Shown in pieces: positions 26,101 through 35,012 of a DNA stretch of 64,000 bases. The stretch spans positions 88,873 through 152,872 of the forward strand of contig CAZJYI010000004.1 of assembly GCA_964550025.1 (NCBI GenBank), written 5' to 3'. Numbering within the stretch: position 1 is the first letter of the stretch; every line of letters starts with the position of its first letter. The position numbers and the translations under genes were made by a program. Under the pieces are notes generated by a model. The model did not search any database. It was not told the origin of the DNA and saw only the letters and a program-made list of their open reading frames with translations. The DNA is from CAZJYI01 sp964550025 (lineage in GTDB: Bacteria > Verrucomicrobiota > Kiritimatiellia > UBA8416 > CAYOBW01).

Positions 26101-29100
26101 GATCGTCCTGGCGATGATGCGGGTGAGCGTCGAGCTCTACGGATACGAGGCGTTTGCCCCGGTCCGCGACCATTTTTTCCAACTCGTGTTCAAGGGCTAC
26201 GTCGACGAGCTGCCGGCGGGGTTCTTCTTTCGGGTCGGCACGCACGAGGTGGATGCGCGCATCCCGGTCACGCCGATCATCGACCTCGGCGCCGGCTATG
26301 ACTTCCTGTATCTCAAGGCGGATTGGGCCCAGCAGTACCTTGATGACCTCGGCCGCGCCGGTCAGCGGGAAGCGGCGGCCGGGCTGCTGCACCTGGCGGG
26401 TCTGGATGAGAACATGGCCACCCCGATCATCCGCGAACCGGTGATGATTGACTTGCGGAGCGACTTTGCCGAGCTGACCCGCGCCGCCGAGTCGATGGGT
26501 TTCGACCGGGAGACCGTACCGGCGGGTCTCGCTAGTCGGCTGTATCTTGCACGCGCCTTCATCCTCAAGGTGTACCGCCGTCAGCAGGCGCTGAAGTCGG
26601 CGACACTGGCACGAATAGACGACGATCGGAAACTGCGACGTCACGTGCCCGGTCACCGCAATATGTGGATCCTCGCGTCCCGTGAGAACCTCGGTGTGGC
26701 GCTCGATGACCAGTTCCAGCGCCAGGCCGAGCTGCTGAACCAGTCGCTGAACGCGGTGCCCGACGCGCGCGACACGTTGGCGGACGAGGCACGCAAGACG
26801 TGGGAGCACTGGAGGGCCGTTGCGCCGTCGCACGAAGGCCGGCGGGCGGTCTACCAGCAATTCCTCGAAGTGATGAGCCCGCGGAAGGTCTGCGAGAAGC
26901 ACGTGGCGGGACTCAAGACGCGGATCGGGGAGCTTGACAAGGATAGCGACGCCGGCAAGTCCCTGGTACGTCGCCTCGCGAGTATGAAGACGTTCGAGAA
27001 GAACTCGTATATGAACACAATCACGCCGACCGAGCCGTATCGTCGTGACGCCGCGTCGGTCTGGTACGAGAAGGAGGTCGCGCGTTGGCGTGAATTCATC
27101 ACCGACATCCCGGACCGGGCCGGACGCAACGGGGCAGATGCGATGGTGCTGCTGGCCGACGCGCAGAGACGTCTGCGTGAGATGCAGCGCGAGCAGGCGT
27201 CCCTGTCAGCGGGATTCGTCGAAGCCGACGCGATCGTCGCGCCGAAGATTGCGCAATTGCTGCTGATGCACTGGTTGGAGGGGGCTGAGCCGTTCAACAA
27301 TGACGTGCATGCGGCGGTGAAATTCGTGTGGTACGACGCGGAAGTTCAGTCGCGGTTGCGTCGGAAACTGGTGATGGACATGACGCGGAGCCGGCAGTTG
27401 ATCCCGCACCACCGCGCGCTCGCCGCAGGGTGGTCGGACTTGATGAAGGCGGCGCTGGGGGACGTGGAGCGCGAGTATGCCCGTCTGAGCGAGGACCGCA
27501 TTCAGCAGGCGTTCCGCGAATCGTTGGAACTGGCCGAGGCTCGCGCTGACGCCCGTGCCACGCCGCTGGAGATGCCCGGCGAGATCGAGCTGCATGTCGA
27601 GCCGTATCTCAAGAAGACCGATACGGGGTTGGACGTCGCCGTGGACTGCCGCGTGGATCACGAGATCTACCGCGCGGTGGATGTGCGCGTCGGTTACGCC
27701 TGGGACATCATCCCGTGGACTCAAGCCGAGTCCGTGCTCGGCGCCGATGTATGGCGAGACGCGCTGGATCGGTCGGGGCTCGATGCGAAGGACGTGCTCT
27801 TCGTGGTGCGTGTGCGTGCGGGGGTCACTCGCGCCGAACCGCTGGCGGGTCATGACTCCTACGAGAACCTGCCCCAGCAGCAGGTGCACCTGTTACTGGT
27901 CAGGGGGACCAGACCCGAGCCGCCGGAGGAGCGCATAGTGGCCAGCCGTGACGTGCAGGCCTTTCCCATCAAGCCCGGTGCACCCGATGACTTCCCCATC
28001 GCGAACACGATCGACTACTGCGACCCGGAGCGGGAGTTGATGGAATACGATCGGGTCGCGGTGTTCTTCACGCCGCCCCATGACGTGAGCGAGCCGCTGA
28101 AGGAGCGGGACCCGTTTCTGTGGGAGGTCCTGGGGCCCAACGGCGACACCGTGGCCAGCGGTTCCTTTGCGCCGGAACTCGATAATGTATATCCGCTGCC
28201 GCTTGCGAAAGAGGGATCGCCTGGACGCTGTGTGACCGTTCTGAACCTGTGGGTGCGGCATGACAATCCGGATCCCGCCAAGGCGGAGTCAGGACCGGGC
28301 ACCTACACCCTGCGGACCGTGGCCGGGGCCTACGGGAGTACGGCAACGTTCGGCCAGGGGGAAGAGCGGTCAGTTGGCCGGGCTCCCATTGAAGAGGATC
28401 TGAGCGGCGAAACCAAGACGGTCTATGCCGAGTGGGAGGACATAGGGACATTCGAGGTCAAGTCGGTTCGTCTCCATTTCCAGGGCTTTGTCATGGAATC
28501 GGCGAAGGGTGTCTCGCTTCCCAATCGCGGCTACACCTGGGAGGGGGAATTGGACGTTGCCGACCCGCGGGTCAACGGCTCGACGGTGGCTCTCAGGGCC
28601 AAGGCATGGGTGCGCAAGGCGGACCGAAGCAAAGGTCCCGGGCGCCGTCCGGAAGACAAAGTGTATCGCGCCGGCACCACCGTGACGATTGAGTTCCCCC
28701 GGGAACTGCGCCCCGGGCATGAGAAGATGGGCGAGATTCATGCTTGCATCGTGCCCGGCGAGCGAGACGAGTACTACCTGACTGCCGGCATGCATTTGAT
28801 GATTCCCACCACGAAACTGCCGCCGGACCGTCACCTTGTAAACCGCGGTCCCGTCCCGGCGCCCTGGGCCAGTCACGGGGCGCTGTCCACCAAGATGGAC
28901 TACGGCCGTATCGCCGGTCCGTGGGAGCAGAAGCACTTTCTCATCTCTTTCCGCCGTCTCGACGGTGAGTGGGTTTGGGAGAGACTACCACCCCCGGAAT
29001 ACAGCACCAGGAAGGAAGCGACCGAGTTCGACGGTCGCATAACGCTGCTGGCGGGCAAAGCGGGCCAGCTTGCCGGGGAACCGGAGCGATCCATGGTGGG

Positions 29101-31204
29101 ACATCTGTATGATCCCGACACGAAGTGGGTGATTCCCGTGTTTGTCAATTTGACGGACTGTGTTGCGATCAGCGACCGCAGACGGTCGTTGGTAATGAAG
29201 ACCTACGGCTATGCCATCTACGCCGCCGTGCCCGGCACCTACGACGGCCCGGCGCCGACGGGCAAGCCATCGGCAGGCGACGGTCAGGATGGCGGTGCGG
29301 GTGCGGGTGAAGGTGAGCGCATTGCTGATCGCGGAGATCAACCGCGCTCCGATCCGGACAGGGGAGGCGAGGGCGGAGGTCAACCGCGCCGGGATCCGGA
29401 CAGGGGGCGTGAGGGCGATGGCGGTGGAATGGCTGACACCGGTGACCCGTCGGGCCGGACAGGAGACGATGAACGTGACCGCGACGGGCGTGACCCCGGA
29501 GGGGGGCTGGTCAACCCGAGCGATCCGAAGGTGGCGGCGCTGATTCGACAGTGGATTGACATAGCGAAACCCCCTGAGAATGCTGTCCCTGGGAACAACC
29601 TTCGGTATACCTACCGGGGTAACAAGATCGGAACCACCGTGGATGGTATCATCCGATCTGACCACGAAACAGGCGCATTTGATCCCGTCTTCCTGTGGAC
29701 GAGCCGAAGAACGCTGGACTCCGTCAACCACGGCACGATGGAGGAGTATGTGCTTGCGCGGCTGCTCGACGAGTCGACCGCGGGGTTTGCCGGGCGCTAC
29801 GGCGCGGTCAAGAACCTGGAAGGGGAACCGCTCAAGAAGGCCATGGACGCCGTGGCCGCGGCGGGGTTCAAGCATGCCGTTGCCCTGGGAACACCCGCTC
29901 GCACGGCAGAGGAGGAAGGGACGATCGAAAGCCAGACCCCCCCGTGGAACCGGCATCTGAGAAGAGGGCAGACGGTGAATCTCACGGTCCATTCGAAGCG
30001 CAAGGTAGTGACCGTGCCCGTACCCGACGTGCGTGAGATGGATCTGGCGGACGCCATGCAGGTGCTGCGCAGCGATGGCTTCGAGGTCAAGCCGAAGCTG
30101 CTCCGCGGGGCGCCGGACGCGAGCGAGGCTTCGAAGGTCAAGGAGCAGGAACCCTCGGCGGGCGAGCGGGTGGCGGCCGGCAGCGTGGTAGTGGTCAAGG
30201 CCTACGGCCGGTACATCCCGCCCGGCGTGTTCGTGCCCAGCGTGTGCAGGATGACGCTTGCCGACGCGAAGACGCTCTTGCAGAGCGTCGGTCTCAAGGT
30301 CAAGCCGGAACCGTTGGGACGCACCCGTGACAGGAGCAAGGCGGGGATGACAGCGTCTCAGGACCCTCGCCCCGGTGCGACCGTGCCGCCGGGCTCGGCC
30401 GTCAAGGTCGGAGTCTGGGGGGACTACGCTGCCGAGACGACGCAGGTTGCGGCGACTCCTCGGGTTGAACGAGACCGGCAGGGCGATCGGCGCAGCACAC
30501 ACGCCGCCGGCGAGCACGCACGAACCGTTCCCCGCGGCGGAGAAGGTGCCGTGAGTACTGCGCGAAGAGTCCCGCCATGCAAGACCTTGACCTATGCGGA
30601 TGCAGTGGCGCGCGTGCGCCGGGCCGGGCTGGTTCCCAAAAAGGCGAGTGAGACACGCCCCGCGCCGTCGCAGGCCCAGGTGAGCCGCGTGTGGCAACAG
30701 GTTCCTGTGCCCGGGGCCGAAGTGACGGCCGGCGCCGCCGTGCGCCTTTGGGTATACGGGAATACCGCCCCGCGAAAGGTGAAAGTGCCCAATTGCGTGC
30801 GCCACACCAGCAGGGACGCCGCGAACCTGCTTCGGCGGGCGGGGCTCAGGGCAGCACCTTCATCCAACCGGCAACCTGCCCCTTCCGGCGACCGAGTAGA
30901 CCGCGTCTGGAAGCAGGACCCGCCGGCCCAGGCTGAAGTCGCCCCCGGTACGCAGGTCCGCTTGTTCGTCTACGGTTCGGTCAGATCAACCACGCGGAGA
31001 GTCCCACGGTGCATCGGCATGACCTACGAGAAGGCGGCCCAGATTGTACGCAAGGCCGGGCTGAACCCAATCAGGCCGGGGGACTATCGTCCCGCGCCAT
31101 CGAAGGATCAGACGAACCGTGTCTTCTATCAGCTTCCGAATCCGGGCACTGAAGTCATGCCTGGCAACCCCGTATGCCTCTGGGCGTACCAGGCCCCCCG
31201 CTGA
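23147..31204 (+). CDS. Giant exported protein with C-terminal PASTA repeats
   Basis: 2685 residues. The ATG at 23147 follows GGAGAGGAGGG (23126-23136); the frame opens 40 codons earlier without features. A membrane or signal helix (ALCILVFLPMLLWASWTM, about residues 31-48) suggests export or anchoring. Residues about 60-1500 are largely alpha-helical and charged, with coiled-coil-like stretches (ERNKLRAAKLERDRLIRQFN). About 1500-2040 is beta-rich. A Gly/Asp/Arg-rich linker (about 2039-2128) leads to roughly five PASTA-type repeats (about 2288-2358, 2361-2430, 2474-2541, 2544-2612, 2616-2685), each with '(V)P....T...A...(L)...GL' and a '.VW.Q.P.PG..V..G..V.L.VYG' tail, plus a degenerate one before them. 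PASTA repeats usually bind peptidoglycan muropeptides on kinases or PBPs; no kinase or transpeptidase domain is seen. A segment SGSYGSIGSDID (about 250) faintly recalls a nucleotidyltransferase motif. Function unknown. Confidence 0.85.
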   Translation: MHRSSKSALRQIDMLRAVGFTKFSRRNGQRALCILVFLPMLLWASWTMGQDRQVNGFNTPMDSHGGEDVDPAEVIGEFLQNRSPSTRYHHVPPAGLSMDTTGGGAPEPKKAKSVLDTSAQQQAYATPLAELDNKTPQQIFEEFCTKVLRPAAEGGEHGRTVAEAIASDAWRTKLIRATIAIQDQGNFEQSPKAIKELIKSGAVPAEHAALMWFARDMLVHESLGVMQAQLKAKHPGWTFHINVLDSGSYGSIGSDIDKTLHLTAWDADGRQVVSFGPGGKVLGADISAFIKLAFDAFDHVGSRSEYGAKNSIAKSLDTEFFTSDTLPKRFARAATHTSNDSPINRAAAELKQHFANLQRNPGPSYQFIGTVMAQVVGRTVEQDAALRAKLDQLDAQRGGLAELSSDQKVAHVLDEALAATHAPAVLASEDGSGELNIRAINVADFLERNNLSIRYDQPLAAENAAGNYEKLIHKVEATRKNGQFRPEKYDLYLNDIAKYGDRSFKDLATFRFQDDDPSKPPVFGEFSRRYGPEGARERFHLDSDPPNMRAYTEEAHRQLFTESLERVYAAPDSPDRRVGVQSDVALFWAVNRANENALALKADPDLQETLRENGKTRLKGYPVDWVLGRVIEWIERDDPKRFGLTAGMTQEERQARRIEVAKELHVESAERATAILAAGHLEQALDMWLRSPDDEIARILTNERNKLRAAKLERDRLIRQFNAPGTEENETRRRQLASLNERIERLARLVETMVDDPADTKARVQMTGRETLRRLFFLFKRGGYGATYERMTGRLPDAHRRDVRIMERVWTVQSEQADRARLARTSGIRLSNLGGMTRDVASRLAHSYGESCGFDVEAMLKRTRLDVDAARQGANAPGRVVLRYMHHNYMNLGGVNSALGLLRVAQQAERLPLEARLELLGQGVATELAAGAPGVGQVFNLWMGYEAGNNVQMAGASLGMLSDVITRLSPEAAGSALAQSGSTASIVLAMMRVSVELYGYEAFAPVRDHFFQLVFKGYVDELPAGFFFRVGTHEVDARIPVTPIIDLGAGYDFLYLKADWAQQYLDDLGRAGQREAAAGLLHLAGLDENMATPIIREPVMIDLRSDFAELTRAAESMGFDRETVPAGLASRLYLARAFILKVYRRQQALKSATLARIDDDRKLRRHVPGHRNMWILASRENLGVALDDQFQRQAELLNQSLNAVPDARDTLADEARKTWEHWRAVAPSHEGRRAVYQQFLEVMSPRKVCEKHVAGLKTRIGELDKDSDAGKSLVRRLASMKTFEKNSYMNTITPTEPYRRDAASVWYEKEVARWREFITDIPDRAGRNGADAMVLLADAQRRLREMQREQASLSAGFVEADAIVAPKIAQLLLMHWLEGAEPFNNDVHAAVKFVWYDAEVQSRLRRKLVMDMTRSRQLIPHHRALAAGWSDLMKAALGDVEREYARLSEDRIQQAFRESLELAEARADARATPLEMPGEIELHVEPYLKKTDTGLDVAVDCRVDHEIYRAVDVRVGYAWDIIPWTQAESVLGADVWRDALDRSGLDAKDVLFVVRVRAGVTRAEPLAGHDSYENLPQQQVHLLLVRGTRPEPPEERIVASRDVQAFPIKPGAPDDFPIANTIDYCDPERELMEYDRVAVFFTPPHDVSEPLKERDPFLWEVLGPNGDTVASGSFAPELDNVYPLPLAKEGSPGRCVTVLNLWVRHDNPDPAKAESGPGTYTLRTVAGAYGSTATFGQGEERSVGRAPIEEDLSGETKTVYAEWEDIGTFEVKSVRLHFQGFVMESAKGVSLPNRGYTWEGELDVADPRVNGSTVALRAKAWVRKADRSKGPGRRPEDKVYRAGTTVTIEFPRELRPGHEKMGEIHACIVPGERDEYYLTAGMHLMIPTTKLPPDRHLVNRGPVPAPWASHGALSTKMDYGRIAGPWEQKHFLISFRRLDGEWVWERLPPPEYSTRKEATEFDGRITLLAGKAGQLAGEPERSMVGHLYDPDTKWVIPVFVNLTDCVAISDRRRSLVMKTYGYAIYAAVPGTYDGPAPTGKPSAGDGQDGGAGAGEGERIADRGDQPRSDPDRGGEGGGQPRRDPDRGREGDGGGMADTGDPSGRTGDDERDRDGRDPGGGLVNPSDPKVAALIRQWIDIAKPPENAVPGNNLRYTYRGNKIGTTVDGIIRSDHETGAFDPVFLWTSRRTLDSVNHGTMEEYVLARLLDESTAGFAGRYGAVKNLEGEPLKKAMDAVAAAGFKHAVALGTPARTAEEEGTIESQTPPWNRHLRRGQTVNLTVHSKRKVVTVPVPDVREMDLADAMQVLRSDGFEVKPKLLRGAPDASEASKVKEQEPSAGERVAAGSVVVVKAYGRYIPPGVFVPSVCRMTLADAKTLLQSVGLKVKPEPLGRTRDRSKAGMTASQDPRPGATVPPGSAVKVGVWGDYAAETTQVAATPRVERDRQGDRRSTHAAGEHARTVPRGGEGAVSTARRVPPCKTLTYADAVARVRRAGLVPKKASETRPAPSQAQVSRVWQQVPVPGAEVTAGAAVRLWVYGNTAPRKVKVPNCVRHTSRDAANLLRRAGLRAAPSSNRQPAPSGDRVDRVWKQDPPAQAEVAPGTQVRLFVYGSVRSTTRRVPRCIGMTYEKAAQIVRKAGLNPIRPGDYRPAPSKDQTNRVFYQLPNPGTEVMPGNPVCLWAYQAPR

Positions 31205-31535
31205 TCTGCGCATGAATCGGCATCCATTGGTCAAGATTACGCATTCACAGTCTTGTACTGGCGGGTCTATCGTGCTCTCGTACGTCACCGGTGTCAGGCC
31301 AACGGTTGATGGCCTGAGCAGTCCTTGTTGAGGAGAATCAGAGAATGACAACCCACCCGAAGGCATGTGGGTCACGATGCCGGCCAGGCCCGCACACAGT
31401 TTTGCCTATCCCGTCCGCACTGAATTCAGCAAGATAATTCCAGCACCGTCTTCCCGTGAATGAACATAGCGAAAGGTACGTGGATCAGGCGGAAGAGAGA
31501 ACGGTCCACTACGACCTGCAGAGAAAGGTACACTC
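31205..31535. other. Intergenic region after the giant gene with terminator-like hairpin
   Basis: 331 bases without a supported gene. A perfect 8-bp stem TCAGGCCA/TGGCCTGA (31294-31301 with 31310-31317, loop of eight) could end transcription, though only a weak T-rich tail follows. The remainder is the leader of the second PQQ-propeller gene. Confidence 0.5.
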
Positions 31536-34500
31536 ATGACGATAGCGATCCCACGGATTCCCGGGCAACGCCTCTTCGGACTCATGGCTACGGTCCTGCT
31601 GGTTTGCTGCGCGAACGCTGAGAAGGCCGCCGATAGCGCCGCGGACATCCTCGCGGCCGCGGGAGTCAAGGGTGGCCTGGTCGTGCACCTGGGGGCCGGT
31701 GACGGGAAGCTGACCGCGGCGCTGCATGCCGGCCGGGGCTACCTCGTGCACGGCCTGGAAACGGATGCCGGACAGGTGGCCGAGGCGCGCAAGCACATCC
31801 ATTCAATCGGGTTGTACGGTCCTGTTTCGGTCGAGCAGTTCGACGGCAAGGCCCTGCCGTATGTCGACAACTTGGTCAACCTGCTGGTCGTATCGGACGA
31901 TAGCGGAGTTCCCGGGGACGAGATGCTGCGCGTCCTTACCCCCCGTGGCGTGATGCTGCACGTCAATCCGAAATCCGAAATCCGCGATCCCAGATCGGTC
32001 AAGCCCGTCCCCGACGGGATTGACGACTGGACCCACTACCTGCACGGGCCGGACAACAACGCGGTGGCTGACGACACGGCGGTTGGTCCGCCGCGGCACC
32101 TGCAATGGGTGGGCGGTCCGCGCTGGTCCCGGCACCACGAGCATCTGTCGAGCATGAACGCCATGGTTTCGGCCGGGGGGCGGATCTTCTACGTGATGGA
32201 CGAAGGATCAAGGGCTTCGATCCAGTTGCCGCCGAAGTGGAAGCTGATCGCCCGCGACGCCTTCAACGGTACTATCCTCTGGAAACGCGACCTGCCGACC
32301 TGGTACGTGCACACGTATCCGCTCAAATCCGGACCGGCGGATCTGCCGCGAAGACTGGTGGCGGTCGGGGAGCGTGTCTACGTGCCACTGGGGATTGACC
32401 AACCGCTTTCCGTGCTCGACGCCGCTACGGGGAAGACGCTCCGGACCTACGACCAGAGCCGGGCCGCCGAGGAAGTCCTCGTGGCGGGCGATGTTGTGCT
32501 GGCTCTGGCGAATCCCGATGTCCCGAAGGTGGACCGGTTCGAGTGGGACGAGCCGATCTGCTGGTGGGTCAACTACAAGGCAATCTACGCTCGGGCGTGG
32601 AACAGGAAGACGCGGACACTGTTGGCGATGAAACCCGACTCGGGCGAGGTTCTGTGGAGGGTCGAAGATTCGGTCGCCCCGCTCACGCTGGCCGCCGATA
32701 ACCGGCAAGTCGTCTACCACGACGGCGACAAGGTGGTCTGCCTTGACCGCGCGTCGGGGAAGGTGCGGTGGACGTCGGATACGCTGGGGGTCAAGGACTC
32801 CCGTTTTTCCACTGAGTTTGCCTCCACCCTGGTGCTGGCCGAGGACGTGGTGCTGTTTGCCGGCGGTGACCGCAAGATGACGGCTCTGGCGGCGGCCGAC
32901 GGCGAGACGCTCTGGCAGGCCCGGCATCACAGGGCGGGACACATGTCCCCGGAAGACGTCCTCGTGGTGGGCGGCTTGGCCTGGACGGGCGGGCTGGCCG
33001 ACCGCGAGAAGAACAACGTCTGGACCGGCTACGATTTGCACACCGGCGAGGTGAAGAGGGAATTCGCGCCGGACATCAAGAGCTACTGGTTTCATCAGCG
33101 GTGCCACAAGAGCAAGGCGACGGTCGATTACCTGCTGCCGTCGCGGACGGGGATTGAGTTCGTCGACTGGCGCCAGGAGAGCTGGTTGCGTAATCACTGG
33201 GTACGCGGTGCGTGTCTGTACGGGATCATGCCGTGCAACGGGCTGGTGTATGCCCCGCAACACCCGTGCGCCTGCTACATCGAGACGAAGCTCAACGGGC
33301 TGAACGCCCTGGCCTCCGCGCGCCCCGCGTTGGAGGCTGTCGACGAAGCAACGCGGCTGGAGAAAGGTCCGGCGTATTCCTCTCCCATTCCGCAATCCGC
33401 AATCCGCGATCCCCAATCGGGAGCCTGGCCGACCTATCGCTGTGACAACGGCCGGGGCGGGGCGGTCGCCACGCGAGTCGGTTCGGACCTGGAGCGAGAC
33501 TGGCAGGTAGCGATCGGCGGGCGCCTCAGCGCGCTCACTGCGGCCGGCGGCACGTGCTTCGTCTCGGCCATCGACCGGCACACGATCTACGCCCTGGACG
33601 GTGCCACCGGCGATGTACGCTGGACCTTTACGGCCGGCGCACGCGTCGATTCGCCGCCGACGGTTTGCCGCGGTCGCGTCTTCTTCGGCTGCAACGACGG
33701 CTACGTGTACTGTCTGCGCGCGGACAACGGTGGGCTCGTCTGGCGTTACCTGGCTGCGCACGGCCGGGACCGAATGACGGCGATGGGCCGGGTCGAATCG
33801 GTTTGGCCGGTTCACGGCAGTGTGCTCGTTCAGGCAGGGTCGGTCTATTGCGTGGCCGGCCGATCGGCTTTTCTGGACGGCGGTATGCGCTTCTGCCGGT
33901 TGGACGCCGCGACAGGGAGACTACTGTCCGAGAGCACCATCGACGACCGTGTGCCCGAGTCGGACCACAATCTGCAAGCGAAGATGCGGGGCCTGGACAT
34001 GCCGACGGCGCTGCCCGACGTGCTCAGTAGCGATGGCGAGCGAATCTACATGCGTTCGCAGGCGTTCGACCTGGATGGCTGCCGGATCGACGTGGCCTCA
34101 CCTGCCGACGCGTCACAGCAATCCGGCCCCGACGCCCATCTGTTTTGTGGTGCCGGTATGCTGGACGGCTCGTGGTTCCACCGTTCCTATTGGCTGTACG
34201 GGCGACAGACGAGATCGGGATGCAACTACTGGTTCCATGCCGGGAGATATGCGCCGTCGGGACGCATCCTGGCGGTCGACGGCGACACGGTGTACGGCTA
34301 CGGGCGCCAGCCACACTACTTCATCTGGACGCCGGCCCTGGAGTATCGGCTATTCGCGCTGAACCGACGTGTCACGCCCGAAGGAATCGAGCGCGTCAAG
34401 GCCGGGAACAGGAAGCTCGACAAACGAAATACGAAGGGACCGTGGTTCGAGAGCGATCGCTGGATATTCAATCGTGATGCAACGAGCAAGCTGTCGACGG

Positions 34501-34862
34501 GAGAACTCTCCGCGGCTGACGAACACTGGGTCGTGAATGGACCCGAGATCATCGTGCGGGCAATGGCGGTGACTGAGGATCTGCTGTTTGTGGCGGGACC
34601 TCCCGATCTTCTCGACGAGGAGGCGGCTGTGCGGCGACGTCTTGATGGCGACGTGCAGAAGCAGTTGGCCGACCAGGACGCGGCCCTGGCCGGCGAACGA
34701 GGGGGGCTGCTCTGGGCTGTCGCGAAGGACGACGGCACGCGCCGGAAGCACGTCGAACTTGATGCGATGCCGGTCTGGGATGGCATGGCCGCCGCGGAAG
34801 GCAGGCTGTTTCTCGCCACGACCGACGGCAACGTCGCCTGCTACACGGGCCGCGGAAAGTGA
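31536..34862 (+). CDS. Exported methyltransferase-like/PQQ beta-propeller protein (paralogue 2)
   Basis: 1108 residues, same design as the gene at 4378-7638. The ATG at 31536 follows an AAAGG site and opens a signal peptide (QRLFGLMATVLLVCCANA). The methyltransferase-like segment is better kept here: motif I VVHLGAGDGKLT, then VHGLETDAGQVAEARKH, followed by FDGKALPYVDN. The half-domain ends near residue 140 and propeller blades follow ('LDRASGKVRW', 'AADGETLWQ', 'LDGATGDVRW'). Two linkers carry heptamer-coded inserts (31965-31999 and 33386-33420) at the same places as in paralogue 1. Whether SAM is bound outside the cytoplasm is doubtful, so the fold may serve as a scaffold. A likely terminator follows at 34888. 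Confidence 0.87.
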   Translation: MTIAIPRIPGQRLFGLMATVLLVCCANAEKAADSAADILAAAGVKGGLVVHLGAGDGKLTAALHAGRGYLVHGLETDAGQVAEARKHIHSIGLYGPVSVEQFDGKALPYVDNLVNLLVVSDDSGVPGDEMLRVLTPRGVMLHVNPKSEIRDPRSVKPVPDGIDDWTHYLHGPDNNAVADDTAVGPPRHLQWVGGPRWSRHHEHLSSMNAMVSAGGRIFYVMDEGSRASIQLPPKWKLIARDAFNGTILWKRDLPTWYVHTYPLKSGPADLPRRLVAVGERVYVPLGIDQPLSVLDAATGKTLRTYDQSRAAEEVLVAGDVVLALANPDVPKVDRFEWDEPICWWVNYKAIYARAWNRKTRTLLAMKPDSGEVLWRVEDSVAPLTLAADNRQVVYHDGDKVVCLDRASGKVRWTSDTLGVKDSRFSTEFASTLVLAEDVVLFAGGDRKMTALAAADGETLWQARHHRAGHMSPEDVLVVGGLAWTGGLADREKNNVWTGYDLHTGEVKREFAPDIKSYWFHQRCHKSKATVDYLLPSRTGIEFVDWRQESWLRNHWVRGACLYGIMPCNGLVYAPQHPCACYIETKLNGLNALASARPALEAVDEATRLEKGPAYSSPIPQSAIRDPQSGAWPTYRCDNGRGGAVATRVGSDLERDWQVAIGGRLSALTAAGGTCFVSAIDRHTIYALDGATGDVRWTFTAGARVDSPPTVCRGRVFFGCNDGYVYCLRADNGGLVWRYLAAHGRDRMTAMGRVESVWPVHGSVLVQAGSVYCVAGRSAFLDGGMRFCRLDAATGRLLSESTIDDRVPESDHNLQAKMRGLDMPTALPDVLSSDGERIYMRSQAFDLDGCRIDVASPADASQQSGPDAHLFCGAGMLDGSWFHRSYWLYGRQTRSGCNYWFHAGRYAPSGRILAVDGDTVYGYGRQPHYFIWTPALEYRLFALNRRVTPEGIERVKAGNRKLDKRNTKGPWFESDRWIFNRDATSKLSTGELSAADEHWVVNGPEIIVRAMAVTEDLLFVAGPPDLLDEEAAVRRRLDGDVQKQLADQDAALAGERGGLLWAVAKDDGTRRKHVELDAMPVWDGMAAAEGRLFLATTDGNVACYTGRGK
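31965..31999 (+). repeat. In-gene heptamer array, five units (aatccga)
   Basis: Units aatccga, aatccga, aatccgc, gatccca, gatcggt lie between the methyltransferase-like half-domain and the WTHYLHGPD block. Same linker as the array at 4827-4861 in the paralogue, with a different unit. Confidence 0.75.
33386..33420 (+). repeat. In-gene heptamer array, five units (caatccg)
   Basis: Units cattccg, caatccg, caatccg, cgatccc, caatcgg sit just before the WPTYR block of the second propeller. This matches the position of the gactcgc array at 6277-6304 in the paralogue. Confidence 0.75.
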
Positions 34863-34887
34863 ACACCGGACGCGTGAAAGAGAGTAG

Positions 34888-34920
34888 CGGAAGACGCCAA
34901 GTCTTCCGATTCCCTTTTCC
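34888..34920 (+). terminator. Rho-independent-type terminator
   Basis: An 8-bp stem CGGAAGAC/GTCTTCCG with loop gccaa (34888-34908) is followed by the T-rich run gattcccttttcc. It lies 26 bases after the PQQ-propeller stop codon. Confidence 0.65.
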
Positions 34921-35012
34921 GGCACAGGATCAAAACTCCTGGCGAGTTCTGCTGCATGGAGAGTGCTGGGTTTGGTTTCGGGAGTAGCAGCAATGAACGG
35001 GGGAGAACGGCG

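Noticed and set aside
32208..33815. 535-codon minus-strand frame opposite the second PQQ-propeller gene
   Set aside because: Shadow composition, no motifs, no ribosome site.
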